Shown piece after piece: positions 34,519 to 43,516 of a DNA stretch of 64,000 nt. The DNA is from Sulfurimonas sp. UBA2011 (GTDB lineage Bacteria > Campylobacterota > Campylobacteria > Campylobacterales > Sulfurimonadaceae). Every line of letters begins with the position of its first letter. Position 1 is the first letter of the stretch. Below the pieces are notes generated by a model. The model saw nothing but the letters and a program-made list of their open reading frames with translations, searched no databases and was not told the DNA's origin. The stretch spans positions 91,897 to 155,896 of the forward strand of contig DDCH01000004.1 of assembly GCA_002335055.1 (NCBI GenBank). Reading direction: 5' to 3'. The translations under genes were made by a program, and so were the position numbers.

Positions 34519-35220
34519 ATGCCAGAATTGTTTACATTTACAGCCGCAATCTTCGGATTATCACACCATGAAGATCCAGAGTTATACAAAACAGTTATTT
34601 ATATCGTACACATGGTACTTTCAGCAGGTCTTGCTCTTTTACTCGTTAGATTTGCTATGAGTAACTTACAACTAGTACCTAAAGGTACTCAAAACCTTAT
34701 GGAAGCATATATCGGTGGTGTGTTACAGATGGGGACGGATGTAATGGGTAGAGAGCCTGCTCGTCGTTACCTTCCACTTGTAGCAACTATCGGTCTTTTT
34801 GTTGGTATCGCTAACTTAATCGGTATTGTTCCAGGTTTTGAAGCTCCAACTTCATTTCTCGAGATGCCTTTAACCTTAGCACTTGTTGTATTTGTTTACT
34901 ACAACTTCGAAGGTATCCGTCGTCAAGGTGTTGTCAAGTATTTTAAACACTTTTTAGGTCCAGTATGGTGGTTATATTGGTTAATGTTTCCAATTGAAAT
35001 CGTATCTCACTTCTCACGTTTAGTGTCTCTTTCTTTCCGTCTTTTTGGAAATGTAAAAGGTGATGATATGTTCTTAATGGTAATCCTTATGCTAGCTCCA
35101 TGGATCTTGCCAATGATTCCATTTGCACTGTTAACATTTATGGCACTCTTACAAGCATTCATCTTCATGATGCTTACATATGTTTACCTCGGTGGTGCAG
35201 TAACTATTGAAGAGCACTAG
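34519..35220 (+). CDS. atpB: F0F1 ATP synthase subunit a
   Basis: The F0 membrane subunit that forms the proton half-channels. The 233-residue protein has five or six helices and the essential Arg in SLSFRLFGNVKGDD. The channel-forming last helices contain FALLTFMALLQAFIFMMLTYVYL. In Campylobacterota atpB commonly sits apart from the main atp operon, and that is the case here. It is followed by a small membrane protein 12 bases downstream. Confidence 0.95.
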   Translation: MPELFTFTAAIFGLSHHEDPELYKTVIYIVHMVLSAGLALLLVRFAMSNLQLVPKGTQNLMEAYIGGVLQMGTDVMGREPARRYLPLVATIGLFVGIANLIGIVPGFEAPTSFLEMPLTLALVVFVYYNFEGIRRQGVVKYFKHFLGPVWWLYWLMFPIEIVSHFSRLVSLSFRLFGNVKGDDMFLMVILMLAPWILPMIPFALLTFMALLQAFIFMMLTYVYLGGAVTIEEH

Positions 35221-35232
35221 GCTTTTAAATAG

Positions 35233-35496
35233 ATGCAAAAAGATATTTATGATCGTATCATAGGTTTTTTGCAAGGAGCATCATGGGCTATAGTGCTCAT
35301 AGGTGCTTTTGTTACTTTTAAATTCTCAATATTTTTGGGAATTCCTCTTTCAATATTTTTAACAATAGCTTATATCTTAATCTCACTCTTTCTTATTTTA
35401 TTACTTGATGCTTTTGGTATCAATAAAGAACGACTACGAGAAGCAAAAAAACAAACAAAACTACTAGAAGAACTACTTACTAAAACTCATAGTTAA
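35233..35496 (+). CDS. Small membrane protein after atpB (87 aa)
   Basis: Two transmembrane segments (about residues 13-32 and 37-60) followed by a charged helix (RLREAKKQTKLLEELL) that would be cytoplasmic. I do not recognise a family with certainty. It follows atpB by 12 bases and is presumably co-transcribed. A small assembly or regulatory partner is only an inference from position. Confidence 0.65.
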   Translation: MQKDIYDRIIGFLQGASWAIVLIGAFVTFKFSIFLGIPLSIFLTIAYILISLFLILLLDAFGINKERLREAKKQTKLLEELLTKTHS

Positions 35497-35510
35497 GAGC
35501 AAGGTTTAAA

Positions 35511-35682
35511 CTATGCTGCTTTTGCATATCCTAAGATAAACTCAAAACTACTTTCTTCTTGAACTTTAAGTTGCAAATTTAGCTTAGGTACATCTATGTA
35601 GTTAATTTTAGCATTACTAAAGTCAACTTCATAAGAACTAGTGTTCTCTGTATAGAGTGAGCTTGATTCACAACAAGGTAGG
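35511..35682 (-). pseudogene. Unidentified gene fragment (C-terminal 55 residues)
   Basis: In the otherwise empty 290-base gap between the small atpB partner and gatB, the minus strand holds a frame of about 55 codons with no start (it begins just after an in-frame stop). It reads SSLYTENTSSYEVDFSNAKI and later FEFILGYAKAA, and ends in TAG at 35511. The composition looks protein-like. I could not match a family. It is probably the 3' remnant of a lost gene. Confidence 0.3.
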
Positions 35683-35737
35683 CTTTTTTAATATTTATTG
35701 AAAATAAAAAATTATTCTGTTTATGAGCTTTAAAAGC

Positions 35738-35743
35738 TATAAT
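35738..35743 (+). promoter_or_regulatory. -10 element for gatB
   Basis: TATAAT in AAAGCTATAATTAG, 43 bases before the gatB start. A second AT-rich stretch lies nearer the gene. The ribosome site AAGGA lies at about 35776. Confidence 0.45.
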
Positions 35744-35786
35744 TAGATAAAATAGATAATCAATAATAATATATTTAAGGAACTCT

Positions 35787-37211
35787 ATGTTTGAAGTAGT
35801 TATTGGACTTGAAGTCCACGTACAATTAAACACTAAAACAAAACTTTTTTGCTCATGTGCTACGAGTTTTAATCATAAACAAAATACAAATACTTGCCCA
35901 ACATGTTTAGCACTTCCAGGGGCTTTACCTGTCTTAAATAAAGAAGTACTACAAAAAGCAGTTATGCTTGGAACTGCACTAGGTGCTACTATAAATAGAA
36001 CTTCTTATTTTGATAGAAAGTCATATTTTTATCCAGATAGCCCAACGGCCTATCAGATTACTCAGTTTTATACTCCTGTTATACAAAATGGATCTTTAGA
36101 CATTGACCTTGAAGATGGTACAAAAAAGACTATTCGTGTTGGTTTTGCTCATATTGAAGCAGATGCTGGAAAGAATATCCACGAAGGTGACCTCTCAAAA
36201 GTAGATCTAAATCGTGCAGGAACACCTCTTTTAGAGATTGTTACTCAGCCTGATATGAGAAGTGCTGATGAGGCTATTCTTTATCTTAAAAAGCTTCACT
36301 CTATTATCCGTTACTTAGATATCGGTGATGCAAATATGCAAGAGGGCTCTTTCCGTGTTGATGTAAATGTTTCTATTCGTCCTAAAGGTGATGAAAAACT
36401 TTATACTCGTGTTGAAGTGAAAAACATTAATAGTTTTAAGTTCATAGAAAAAGCTATTGAAGTTGAAGTGCGTCGTCAGAGTGAAGCTTGGGAAGATGGT
36501 GTTTATGACACAGAGATCAGACAAGAAACTAGACTTTTTGACCAAGTAAAAATAGAAACACGTTCTATGCGTGGAAAAGAAGAAGCGGCTGATTATCGTT
36601 ACTTTCCTGAGCCAGATTTACTTAAAGCTGTAGTGACTGATGAGATGATGGAAAAGTATAGTAAAATCCCTGAACTCCCAGATGCTAAACGCGATAGATT
36701 TATAAACGAGTTTGGACTCAATGCTTACAATGCAGGAGTTATTACTGCAAGTGTTGAAATGGCACAGTTTTTTGAAGAGATGATGGCAGAAGGTATCAGT
36801 GCTAAAAATGCTACTACTTGGTTGACAGTTGAACTTCTCGCTCGTCTTAAAGGTGATGTAAATATTTCAAATACACCTGTAAACGCGAAGAAACTTGGAA
36901 CTTTAGTCAAACGAATAGAAGATCAAAGTGTAAGTGGAAAAGCTGCTAAGGAAGTACTTGATTACTTAATGGAGAATGATTCTGATGTTGACTCAGCTAT
37001 TGATACTTTAGGTCTTAAACAAGTGACTGATATGGGTGCCATCGAAGCTATCTGTGATGAGATTATCGCGGCTAATCCTGAGAAAGTTGAACAACTCAAA
37101 GGTGGAAAAGATAAACTCTTTGGTTTCTTCGTAGGTCAAGTGATGAAAGCAAGTAAAGGAAGTGCAAACCCTCAAGTAGTAAATGAAATCCTAAAAGCTA
37201 AACTAGGATAA
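35787..37211 (+). CDS. gatB: Aspartyl/glutamyl-tRNA amidotransferase subunit B
   Basis: Part of GatCAB, which amidates misacylated Glu-tRNA-Gln and Asp-tRNA-Asn. The 474-residue protein has the GatB start VVIGLEVHVQLNTKTKLFC, the CPTCLALPGALPVLN zinc-type segment, the FPDSPTAYQITQ-like block, the DGTKKTIRVGFAHIEADAGK region and a YqeY-like tail. The cradle and tail domains are intact. It is one of two YqeY-domain proteins in the window. It is followed after 6 bases by the channel remnant. Confidence 0.96.
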   Translation: MFEVVIGLEVHVQLNTKTKLFCSCATSFNHKQNTNTCPTCLALPGALPVLNKEVLQKAVMLGTALGATINRTSYFDRKSYFYPDSPTAYQITQFYTPVIQNGSLDIDLEDGTKKTIRVGFAHIEADAGKNIHEGDLSKVDLNRAGTPLLEIVTQPDMRSADEAILYLKKLHSIIRYLDIGDANMQEGSFRVDVNVSIRPKGDEKLYTRVEVKNINSFKFIEKAIEVEVRRQSEAWEDGVYDTEIRQETRLFDQVKIETRSMRGKEEAADYRYFPEPDLLKAVVTDEMMEKYSKIPELPDAKRDRFINEFGLNAYNAGVITASVEMAQFFEEMMAEGISAKNATTWLTVELLARLKGDVNISNTPVNAKKLGTLVKRIEDQSVSGKAAKEVLDYLMENDSDVDSAIDTLGLKQVTDMGAIEAICDEIIAANPEKVEQLKGGKDKLFGFFVGQVMKASKGSANPQVVNEILKAKLG

Positions 37212-37217
37212 TCATCA

Positions 37218-37519
37218 ATGATAAAACGCCTGATAGTTAATGCTAGTTATGCCCTGCAAACTTCTAAACGCTATCAGGCGAATAAACATTTTTTTTATAA
37301 CTTATTAGAGAATGACAAATATAGATATAAAAAATATATAGATATTTTGATGATGGCACTTATTTTTATAAGTGTCGCCGTTTTGATACGTGAAGTGAGT
37401 TTATTTACTCCTCTAAAGTGAAACACCATATACTAAAAAGTGGGGATGTTTTAGTTGTTATTGGATATGAGAGTGATATAGAAGACTTTAAAAAGCTTAT
37501 AGGGAGTAGTGCAGTATGA
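37218..37519 (+). pseudogene. Remnant of a potassium channel (RCK-type), internal deletion
   Basis: The first frame (37218-37421) is the start of a channel protein: MIKRLIVNASYALQTSKRYQ, then the first membrane segment IDILMMALIFISVAVLIREV, ending in TGA. From 37421 in another frame the sequence continues KHHILKSGDVLVVIGYESDI and ends in IGSSAV with the stop at 37517-37519, a TrkA-C/RCK-C end block. The pore and the NAD-binding core, together expected to span 200 residues or more, are absent. The stop overlaps the gpsA start as ATGA, which shows that this was the operon gene before gpsA. So it is a deleted K+ channel. Confidence 0.7.
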
Positions 37520-38403
37520 GAATTGGTGTAATTGGAGCTGGAAAATGGGGAAGTGCATTAGCATTTGCCTTTAGTGAAAAAAATGAAGTAGTGATAACCT
37601 CAAGAACACCAAGAGACTTAAAAAACTTTGTTTCTTTAGAAGAGGCATTAGAGTGCGAGTACTTAGTTATAACAGTCCCTGCACAAGAAGTTGGAGCATG
37701 GTTAAGAGAGAACTTTATCTTTAAAGGACAAAAAGTGCTTGTGGCGGCTAAAGGTATAGAAGCAAGTAGTGGTAAGTTTTTAAATGAGATATATGCAGAA
37801 TTTATTCCAGATGAAAACATAGCATTTCTTTCAGGACCTTCTTTTGCAGTAGAAGTAATGGCATCTCTTCCAACAGCACTTGTTGTAAATGCTAAAAATG
37901 AAGAACTTTCATCTGTATTTTCGACACTTTTCCCATCTTTTATTAAAGCATATACTTCTACAGATGTTATGGGTGCAGAGGTATCAGGGGCATATAAAAA
38001 TGTCATAGCAATAGCCGCTGGAATATGTGAAGGTTTACATTTAGGGAATAATGCAGCCGCAGCACTTATAAGCCGTGGTTTAGTAGAAATGCAGCGTTTT
38101 GGACTTGCTTTTGGTGCAAAAGCAGATACCTTTATCGGTCTTGGAGGAGCAGGGGATCTGTTTTTAACAGCCTCTTCACCAATGAGTAGAAATTTCCGTG
38201 TAGGTTTAGGCATAGCCAAAGGAAAATCTCAAGCTGAGATACTAGAGGAACTAGGAGAAGTAGCAGAGGGAATAGGTACTACTTATGCCTTATCTGTACT
38301 TGCAAAGAAGGGTGACTTGTATCTACCAATAGCAAAAGAAGTATATGAAATGTTAGAGGGAAAAAATCCTAAAGAATCACTCAAAGACCTACTATCATCA
38401 TGA
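37516..38403 (+). CDS. gpsA: NAD(P)-dependent glycerol-3-phosphate dehydrogenase
   Basis: Reduces dihydroxyacetone phosphate to sn-glycerol-3-phosphate for phospholipid synthesis. The 295-residue protein has the NAD-binding motif IGVIGAGKWGSALAFA, then LSGPSFAVEVMASLPTAL, the catalytic-Lys region VSGAYKNVIAIAAGIC and the C-terminal GLGGAGDLFLT and SRNFRVGLGIAKG. These are family signatures. The length is slightly short but normal for the group. ATG 37516 overlaps the K+-channel remnant stop. Confidence 0.96.
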   Translation: MRIGVIGAGKWGSALAFAFSEKNEVVITSRTPRDLKNFVSLEEALECEYLVITVPAQEVGAWLRENFIFKGQKVLVAAKGIEASSGKFLNEIYAEFIPDENIAFLSGPSFAVEVMASLPTALVVNAKNEELSSVFSTLFPSFIKAYTSTDVMGAEVSGAYKNVIAIAAGICEGLHLGNNAAAALISRGLVEMQRFGLAFGAKADTFIGLGGAGDLFLTASSPMSRNFRVGLGIAKGKSQAEILEELGEVAEGIGTTYALSVLAKKGDLYLPIAKEVYEMLEGKNPKESLKDLLSS

Positions 38404-38413
38404 GACCTGCTTT

Positions 38414-39667
38414 ATGAAACATAGCTTAGAAGAGCTTCGTTCAGGTAAGCTTTTAGGTCTAAAAGAGCTTAAAATAGAGGAAGGTTTAGAGAGTTTTCCA
38501 GAAGAACTTTTTACACTCTGTGACTCTTTAGAACTTTTAGACCTAAGTGGAAATAAACTAAAAGACTTACCAGACTTAAGTAGATTTAAAAATTTAAAAA
38601 TCGCCTTTTTCTCTCAAAATAGATTCACAAAAGTACCGGATGCTTTTAAAGAGTGTAAGAATCTTTTTATGCTTGGTTTTAAAGCTAACCTTATTGAAGA
38701 GTTTGAAGAAGACATCTTACCTTTAAGTATATCGTGGTTGATTTTAACTGATAATAGACTAGTCAGACTCCCTGAGTCCATAGGTAAACTTACTAAAATG
38801 AAAAAGTTTCCAATAGCAGGAAATAGACTTACATCTTTACCAGATAGTATGAAAAACTTAAAAAACTTAGAACTTATTCGTCTCTCTGCAAATTCTCTAA
38901 CTGAGATACCACATTGGATTAAAGAGTTACCAAAGCTAGCATGGTTTGCATTTAGTGGTAATCCTTGTTCGGTTAGTAAAGAGTCCTCATTAGAGGTAGT
39001 GGCATATAAAGACTTAGAAATGGACAAACTCTTAGGTGAAGGTGCTTCTGGAAAGATATATAGAGCACACTCTTCGTACTTTAACTCTGTTGTTGCAGTA
39101 AAACTCTTTAAGGGTGCTGTGACTAGTGATGGTTATACTAAAGATGAGATGAATGCTTGCATAAGTGCAGGAGAACACCCAAATCTGATTAAGGTATTAG
39201 CACGACTTGAACATAAGGATCTTGGACTCGTTTTAGAGTTTATAAAGCCGAGTTATATAAACCTAGGAAATCCACCAAATTTTGAGACCTGTTCTAGAGA
39301 TACATTTACTCAAGACTTGAGTTTAGAAGTTGGGGATGTTTTAAAAGTAGCACAAGCTGTTGCCTCTGCTGCTGGACATCTTCACTCTAAAGGTTTGATG
39401 CATGGAGACTTGTATGCTCATAACATCTTAGTAGATAGTACTTATAACACATACTTAGGAGATTTTGGTGCGGCTAGTTTTTATGATGTAGACGATAAGT
39501 CGTACGAAAAACTTGAAGTTTTGGCATTTGGTAACCTACTAGAAGATATGTTGTGTTTAGTAAATGTGACAAAAGGTTTGGAGTATCAGCGTTTAGTGAG
39601 TCTTAAAGAATGTTGTCAAGAGGAGATAGTAAGTCTGCGACCTCTTTTTAAAGAGATGCTTTTTTAA
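38414..39667 (+). CDS. Leucine-rich-repeat protein kinase fusion
   Basis: A 417-residue fusion. Residues about 10-190 hold several leucine-rich repeats, such as LELLDLSGNKLKDLPDLSRF and LELIRLSANSLTEIPHWIKE, of the L-x-x-L-x-L-S-x-N type. Residues about 205-417 form a protein kinase domain: Gly loop LGEGASGKIYRA, VAVKLF with the catalytic Lys, catalytic loop HGDLYAHNIL (HGD instead of HRD, with the catalytic Asp and Asn present) and DFG. The activation segment after DFG is very short, with no visible APE. There is no signal peptide. It is predicted to be a soluble active kinase with LRRs as the binding face. It starts 10 bases after gpsA. The role is unknown. Confidence 0.82.
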   Translation: MKHSLEELRSGKLLGLKELKIEEGLESFPEELFTLCDSLELLDLSGNKLKDLPDLSRFKNLKIAFFSQNRFTKVPDAFKECKNLFMLGFKANLIEEFEEDILPLSISWLILTDNRLVRLPESIGKLTKMKKFPIAGNRLTSLPDSMKNLKNLELIRLSANSLTEIPHWIKELPKLAWFAFSGNPCSVSKESSLEVVAYKDLEMDKLLGEGASGKIYRAHSSYFNSVVAVKLFKGAVTSDGYTKDEMNACISAGEHPNLIKVLARLEHKDLGLVLEFIKPSYINLGNPPNFETCSRDTFTQDLSLEVGDVLKVAQAVASAAGHLHSKGLMHGDLYAHNILVDSTYNTYLGDFGAASFYDVDDKSYEKLEVLAFGNLLEDMLCLVNVTKGLEYQRLVSLKECCQEEIVSLRPLFKEMLF

Positions 39668-39707
39668 TCTCTTTTATAATTAATTTTAAAAAACAGGAGA
39701 AATATAG

Positions 39708-41066
39708 TTGATACAGCATCTACCACAAATAAAAAAAATACTCATGGCTTTACTAGTAGGTTTAGTCATCTTCTTTTTATCAAATACAATTTTTAATACA
39801 ACTCAGAGTTCACTTTTGGGTGTTATCGCTATGCTTGTTACTCTATGGATAAACGAAGGGCTTGCGCTTGGTGTGGTTTCACTACTACCTATATTACTCT
39901 TCCCTGCATTAGAGATTATAAACACTAAAGCTACGGCTGTGAACTATGCACATCCTATTATATTTTTATTTTTTGGTGGATTTTTACTTGCTATCGGGGT
40001 TGAAAAAACTAAACTGCACATCTATATCTCTAACAAGATTCTAAACTTTTTTCCTGCAACTCCCCGAGGTATGATATTTTCTCTCTCTATCACTTCGGCA
40101 CTACTAAGCTCCATACTCTCAAACACAACTACAACACTGCTTCTTATATCCATAGCTATCTTTTTGACAGATAACCTTAGACTCAAGATGAGGTTTGCTC
40201 TCTCTATCGCTTATGGTGCAAACATAGGTGGGATTTTAACACCTATAGGAACACCTCCAAATCTTGTTTTACTTGGCATAATGGAAGATAAGGGAATGGA
40301 GATGATTCCATTCTTTCAGTGGATATATATGGCGGCACCTCTTGTTTTAATAATGCTTATGTCTATGAGTTATCTGCTCTCTATGGGTACAAAAGATATA
40401 GAGATTACACATAGTGTAGAGATAAAACCACTGAATAAAGAGCAAAAAAAAGTTGTCTATGTTCTCTTTAGTCTTATAGGTTTACTACTTGTAAATGCTT
40501 CTATCAAACCCTATTGGAGTGGTTTAGGTTTAAGTGAAACAGGGATACTTTTAGGTTTTGGAGTGCTTCTGTTTATGCCTCCTTTTAATATCTTAGAATG
40601 GAAAGAGGACAATGGAAAAATACCTTATGAGATTATCTTACTCTTTGGTGCAGGTTTTTCCATTGCAAAAGCATTTTCTAGTGTTGGTCTAGCTGATGAA
40701 GTTGCATCTTATCTCATAAGTATTATAGACCTTCCTCCTGTAATGTTACTTCTTTGTGTAGCACTACTTATCACTTTTACAACAGAAGTGACTTCAAATG
40801 TAGCGATGATATCTATCATGTTACCCGTCATATACTCAGTCTCAGAACTCGCAGGAGTTAACACGACCCTTTTTATGATGGTTGCTACTATATGTGCTTC
40901 ATATGCATTTATGTTACCTATAGCCACACCTCCAAACGCCATCGCAATGAGTACGGGTGCTATTCATGTAAAAGATATGATACGATATGGGATAGTTTTA
41001 AATATTTTAGGTGTTTTTGTGATTGTATATATCGCTGAGTATTTTTGGAAAGGAGTGTTATCGTGA
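39708..41066 (+). CDS. SLC13/DASS family sodium-coupled anion symporter
   Basis: A 452-residue membrane transporter for dicarboxylates or sulfate-like anions. About 11-12 helices are visible. Both SNT/TTE-type signatures are present: SNTTTTLLLI near residue 140 and TTEVTSNVAMISIMLPVIY near residue 360, the sodium-binding hairpins of the family. The repeated GTPPNLVLLGIMEDKG and IATPPNAIAMSTGAI blocks are family signatures. The start is TTG at 39708, preceded by AGGAG. The first ATG is 12 codons later and has no ribosome site. The stop overlaps the GTG start of the HAD gene. Confidence 0.88.
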   Translation: MIQHLPQIKKILMALLVGLVIFFLSNTIFNTTQSSLLGVIAMLVTLWINEGLALGVVSLLPILLFPALEIINTKATAVNYAHPIIFLFFGGFLLAIGVEKTKLHIYISNKILNFFPATPRGMIFSLSITSALLSSILSNTTTTLLLISIAIFLTDNLRLKMRFALSIAYGANIGGILTPIGTPPNLVLLGIMEDKGMEMIPFFQWIYMAAPLVLIMLMSMSYLLSMGTKDIEITHSVEIKPLNKEQKKVVYVLFSLIGLLLVNASIKPYWSGLGLSETGILLGFGVLLFMPPFNILEWKEDNGKIPYEIILLFGAGFSIAKAFSSVGLADEVASYLISIIDLPPVMLLLCVALLITFTTEVTSNVAMISIMLPVIYSVSELAGVNTTLFMMVATICASYAFMLPIATPPNAIAMSTGAIHVKDMIRYGIVLNILGVFVIVYIAEYFWKGVLS

Positions 41067-41713
41067 AAAAGATGAAAAAGAAATATTTACTTTTTGATAA
41101 TGATGGTGTTTTAGTAGAGACAGAACCTTACTACTATGAAGCAAATGTAAAAGCACTACGAGAGTTTGGACTAGACTTATCGTTTGATGCCTACATGGAG
41201 ATAATGGCTAGAGGTGGAAATGCTTGGGAAGTTGCAAGTAAAGCGGGCATAAGTAAAGAAGAGATAGATGCTAAACGCAAACACAGAGATATATACTATA
41301 GAGAATTTATCTCTAAGCACGACATAGAGATCCCATGTGTTGTAGATGTTTTAGAAGAACTCTCAAAACACTATAAGATGGGTATCGTGACAACTTCAAG
41401 ACGAGTTGATTTTGACCTAATCCACCACAGTGAACATATCACACAGTATATGGACTTTACACTTTGTGTGGAAGAATATACTCGCTCAAAACCACATCCG
41501 GACCCTTATCTCGCTGGTATGAAAAAGTTTGGAGCAAGTAAAGAAGAGTGTTTAGTCATAGAAGACTCAGAGCGTGGTTTAACTGCTGCATTTAATGCAG
41601 GAATAGAGTGTGCAGTAGTTGCAAATGAGTTTACAGCTACACATGATTTTTCAAATGCCACTTATAAACTAAAAGACCTCAAAGAATTAGTTACTCTCTT
41701 AGACACAATATAA
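41063..41713 (+). CDS. HAD-superfamily hydrolase (beta-phosphoglucomutase-like)
   Basis: A 216-residue phosphatase or mutase-like enzyme. Motif I is LLFDNDGVLVETEP, motif II is VTTSRRVD, the Lys of motif III is in RSKPHPDPYLAG and the acidic motif IV is VIEDSERGLTAAFNAG. The cap domain is helical, subclass I. I start at GTG 41063, where AGGAG lies 7 bases upstream and the codon overlaps the SLC13 stop, in preference to ATG 41072. Substrate specificity cannot be told. Coupling with the transporter suggests transport-linked metabolism but is not evidence of it. Confidence 0.85.
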   Translation: MKKMKKKYLLFDNDGVLVETEPYYYEANVKALREFGLDLSFDAYMEIMARGGNAWEVASKAGISKEEIDAKRKHRDIYYREFISKHDIEIPCVVDVLEELSKHYKMGIVTTSRRVDFDLIHHSEHITQYMDFTLCVEEYTRSKPHPDPYLAGMKKFGASKEECLVIEDSERGLTAAFNAGIECAVVANEFTATHDFSNATYKLKDLKELVTLLDTI

Positions 41714-41717
41714 GTTT

Positions 41718-43436
41718 TTAAAGAAGAGTTATCCGAATATCATCGTAAGAAACTTCACCACCTAAAAGCTCGTAAATCGGTTTTAGACGGGGTTTCCCAT
41801 CTTCACTAAAATCATCAGCAGTGTTTCTCTCTTTAATTTTGATAAGTGCTTCTTGTATACGACTAAGAGTACTTGCATCGGGTAAAAACTTCTCTAGATT
41901 TAATTCTTTATCCTCTTCTTTTAAAATACGAAGATGGTTGATAATGGTACTCTTACTCATACCTCGACTCTTCGCTAACTCATCAACTGAAGAAGCACTC
42001 TCTATGAGCTCTTTTGTTTGGATGTGAGTGGGACTACTACTGCGTTTAACTAGTTTTTTCTCTGAGTTAAGAATTAGCTCTTGTTTTAGTATCTCGTCTG
42101 CATCTGTCAGTCCATCAATACTTAAAACATAAGCTTCAAATATTTCTTGGAGCTTTTCTGCACTTATGGCAGAGATCTCATCACTTGCTTTTTTTGAAGC
42201 GGCTTTGATTCTGTCATCTATGTGTAAGATAAGCGGGTCAACTAGTAGTGCTTTATCGTTTAAACCCATCAAGCGCAGTCCATTTATGTTTTTTATACGA
42301 GAGAGTGCGACATAGCCTTGTCCAACCTCAAATGTTTTAGAGAGGTCTATCTCAGCTGAGTCAAGTGTCATTCCCTGAGACTTGTGTATGGTTATGGCCC
42401 ATGCAAGTTTGAGTGGCACTTGTAAAACCTTAGCAACTACATTTGCACTCTCATTTTCCATAGTCCACTCTTCTAAACTGATCTTGATGAGTGAACCATC
42501 AGAAGTTTTTACTATTGGGAGTTTTGTCTCTTTATCAAAGTTTACTATAACGCCAGTTGTACCATTTACATACCCTAAGTCATGGTTGTTTTTTATGAAC
42601 ATTACAACGGCATCTTTTTTAAGAACTATCTCTTCTAAAACAAGTGAAGACTTAAAAATCTTCTCGATGTTTTTTGCAGTTCCTTCTGAGGTGTATTTAA
42701 ATGCAAACGCAGGATTGTTGATTTTGTTTAATTCTTGGATGTTTATTCTATCTACATCCATGTTATGAGTGTAGAGTTTTGTAGGTGTAAAGTTTATGTC
42801 CAAATCTTTATGAAACCTCGCGTTTAAAACATCATAAGAGTTACTTGAAACCGTACCACTTCTTATCTCATCTAAAATGCTTATAAGAACATTGTCATCT
42901 TGTCTAAACTTCTCTTGTAAGTAACATGTTTTTAAACCCAGCTCTTTCCATACAGGCGATTGCCATGCGAAGCGTTTATCAGTTGGTGTTCGAGAAATTG
43001 GAGGGAGTTGGAAAAAGTCCCCTGAGAGTATAGTTTGAACACCACCAAAGGGTAAAGTATTTCTTTTAAAGGCCTGGAGGATTTTATCTATAGAAGAAAA
43101 AATCTCAGGGCTAACCATAGAAATCTCATCAATGATAAGAACTTTAAGATGAGAAAACCTAGTTTGGAGATATTTCTTTTCTAACAGTGACTCAATATAA
43201 TAATCATCCACTTCACTACGAATCCCTAAACTAAAGTATGAGTGTATTGTTTGACCTCGAAGGTGTGAGGCTGCGATGCCCGTAGGTGCTACAATAGTTG
43301 GAACTATTTTTCGTGATTTTAAGTAAAAAGTAAACTTGTTTAAAAGATATGTTTTACCAGTTCCAGCAGAACCGGTAATAAAAACATTGTTACCAGTTTT
43401 AAGTATGTTTAACGCAGTTGTTTGCACGGTGAGCAT
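41718..43436 (-). CDS. Pif1-like helicase with C-terminal helix-turn-helix
   Basis: A 572-residue superfamily 1B helicase, the Pif1/RecD type. Walker A is VFITGSAGTGKTYLLNKF, followed by PTGIAASHLRGQTIHS, Walker B LIIDEISMVSPE, the GDFFQLPP motif and the motif near the C-terminus KLAWAITIHKSQGMTLDSAE and GYVALSRIKN. After about residue 460 comes an HTH-type segment (SVDELAKSRGMSKSTIINHL), as in RecQ-HTH domains. These helicases unwind G-quadruplex or RNA-DNA structures. No partner is visible. It lies convergent with the HAD gene. Confidence 0.88.
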   Translation of the reverse strand: MLTVQTTALNILKTGNNVFITGSAGTGKTYLLNKFTFYLKSRKIVPTIVAPTGIAASHLRGQTIHSYFSLGIRSEVDDYYIESLLEKKYLQTRFSHLKVLIIDEISMVSPEIFSSIDKILQAFKRNTLPFGGVQTILSGDFFQLPPISRTPTDKRFAWQSPVWKELGLKTCYLQEKFRQDDNVLISILDEIRSGTVSSNSYDVLNARFHKDLDINFTPTKLYTHNMDVDRINIQELNKINNPAFAFKYTSEGTAKNIEKIFKSSLVLEEIVLKKDAVVMFIKNNHDLGYVNGTTGVIVNFDKETKLPIVKTSDGSLIKISLEEWTMENESANVVAKVLQVPLKLAWAITIHKSQGMTLDSAEIDLSKTFEVGQGYVALSRIKNINGLRLMGLNDKALLVDPLILHIDDRIKAASKKASDEISAISAEKLQEIFEAYVLSIDGLTDADEILKQELILNSEKKLVKRSSSPTHIQTKELIESASSVDELAKSRGMSKSTIINHLRILKEEDKELNLEKFLPDASTLSRIQEALIKIKERNTADDFSEDGKPRLKPIYELLGGEVSYDDIRITLL

Positions 43437-43488
43437 CCTTTTATTTGTATGATTATAACAAAACTATTTTTGTATAAAGTGAATGTGA

Positions 43489-43494
43489 TATAAT
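43489..43494 (+). promoter_or_regulatory. -10 element for the Dabb gene
   Basis: TATAAT in AATGTGATATAATGCG, 22 bases before the start codon. The ribosome site AAGGA is between. It suggests that the small gene is transcribed on its own. Confidence 0.5.
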
Positions 43495-43516
43495 GCGAAA
43501 AAATAAGGAATAAATT

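Noticed and set aside
37497..38219. A 240-codon frame on the minus strand inside gpsA
   Set aside because: It is fully antisense to gpsA, which has all family motifs. It has a low-complexity Ser/Pro/Lys-rich translation and no ribosome site.
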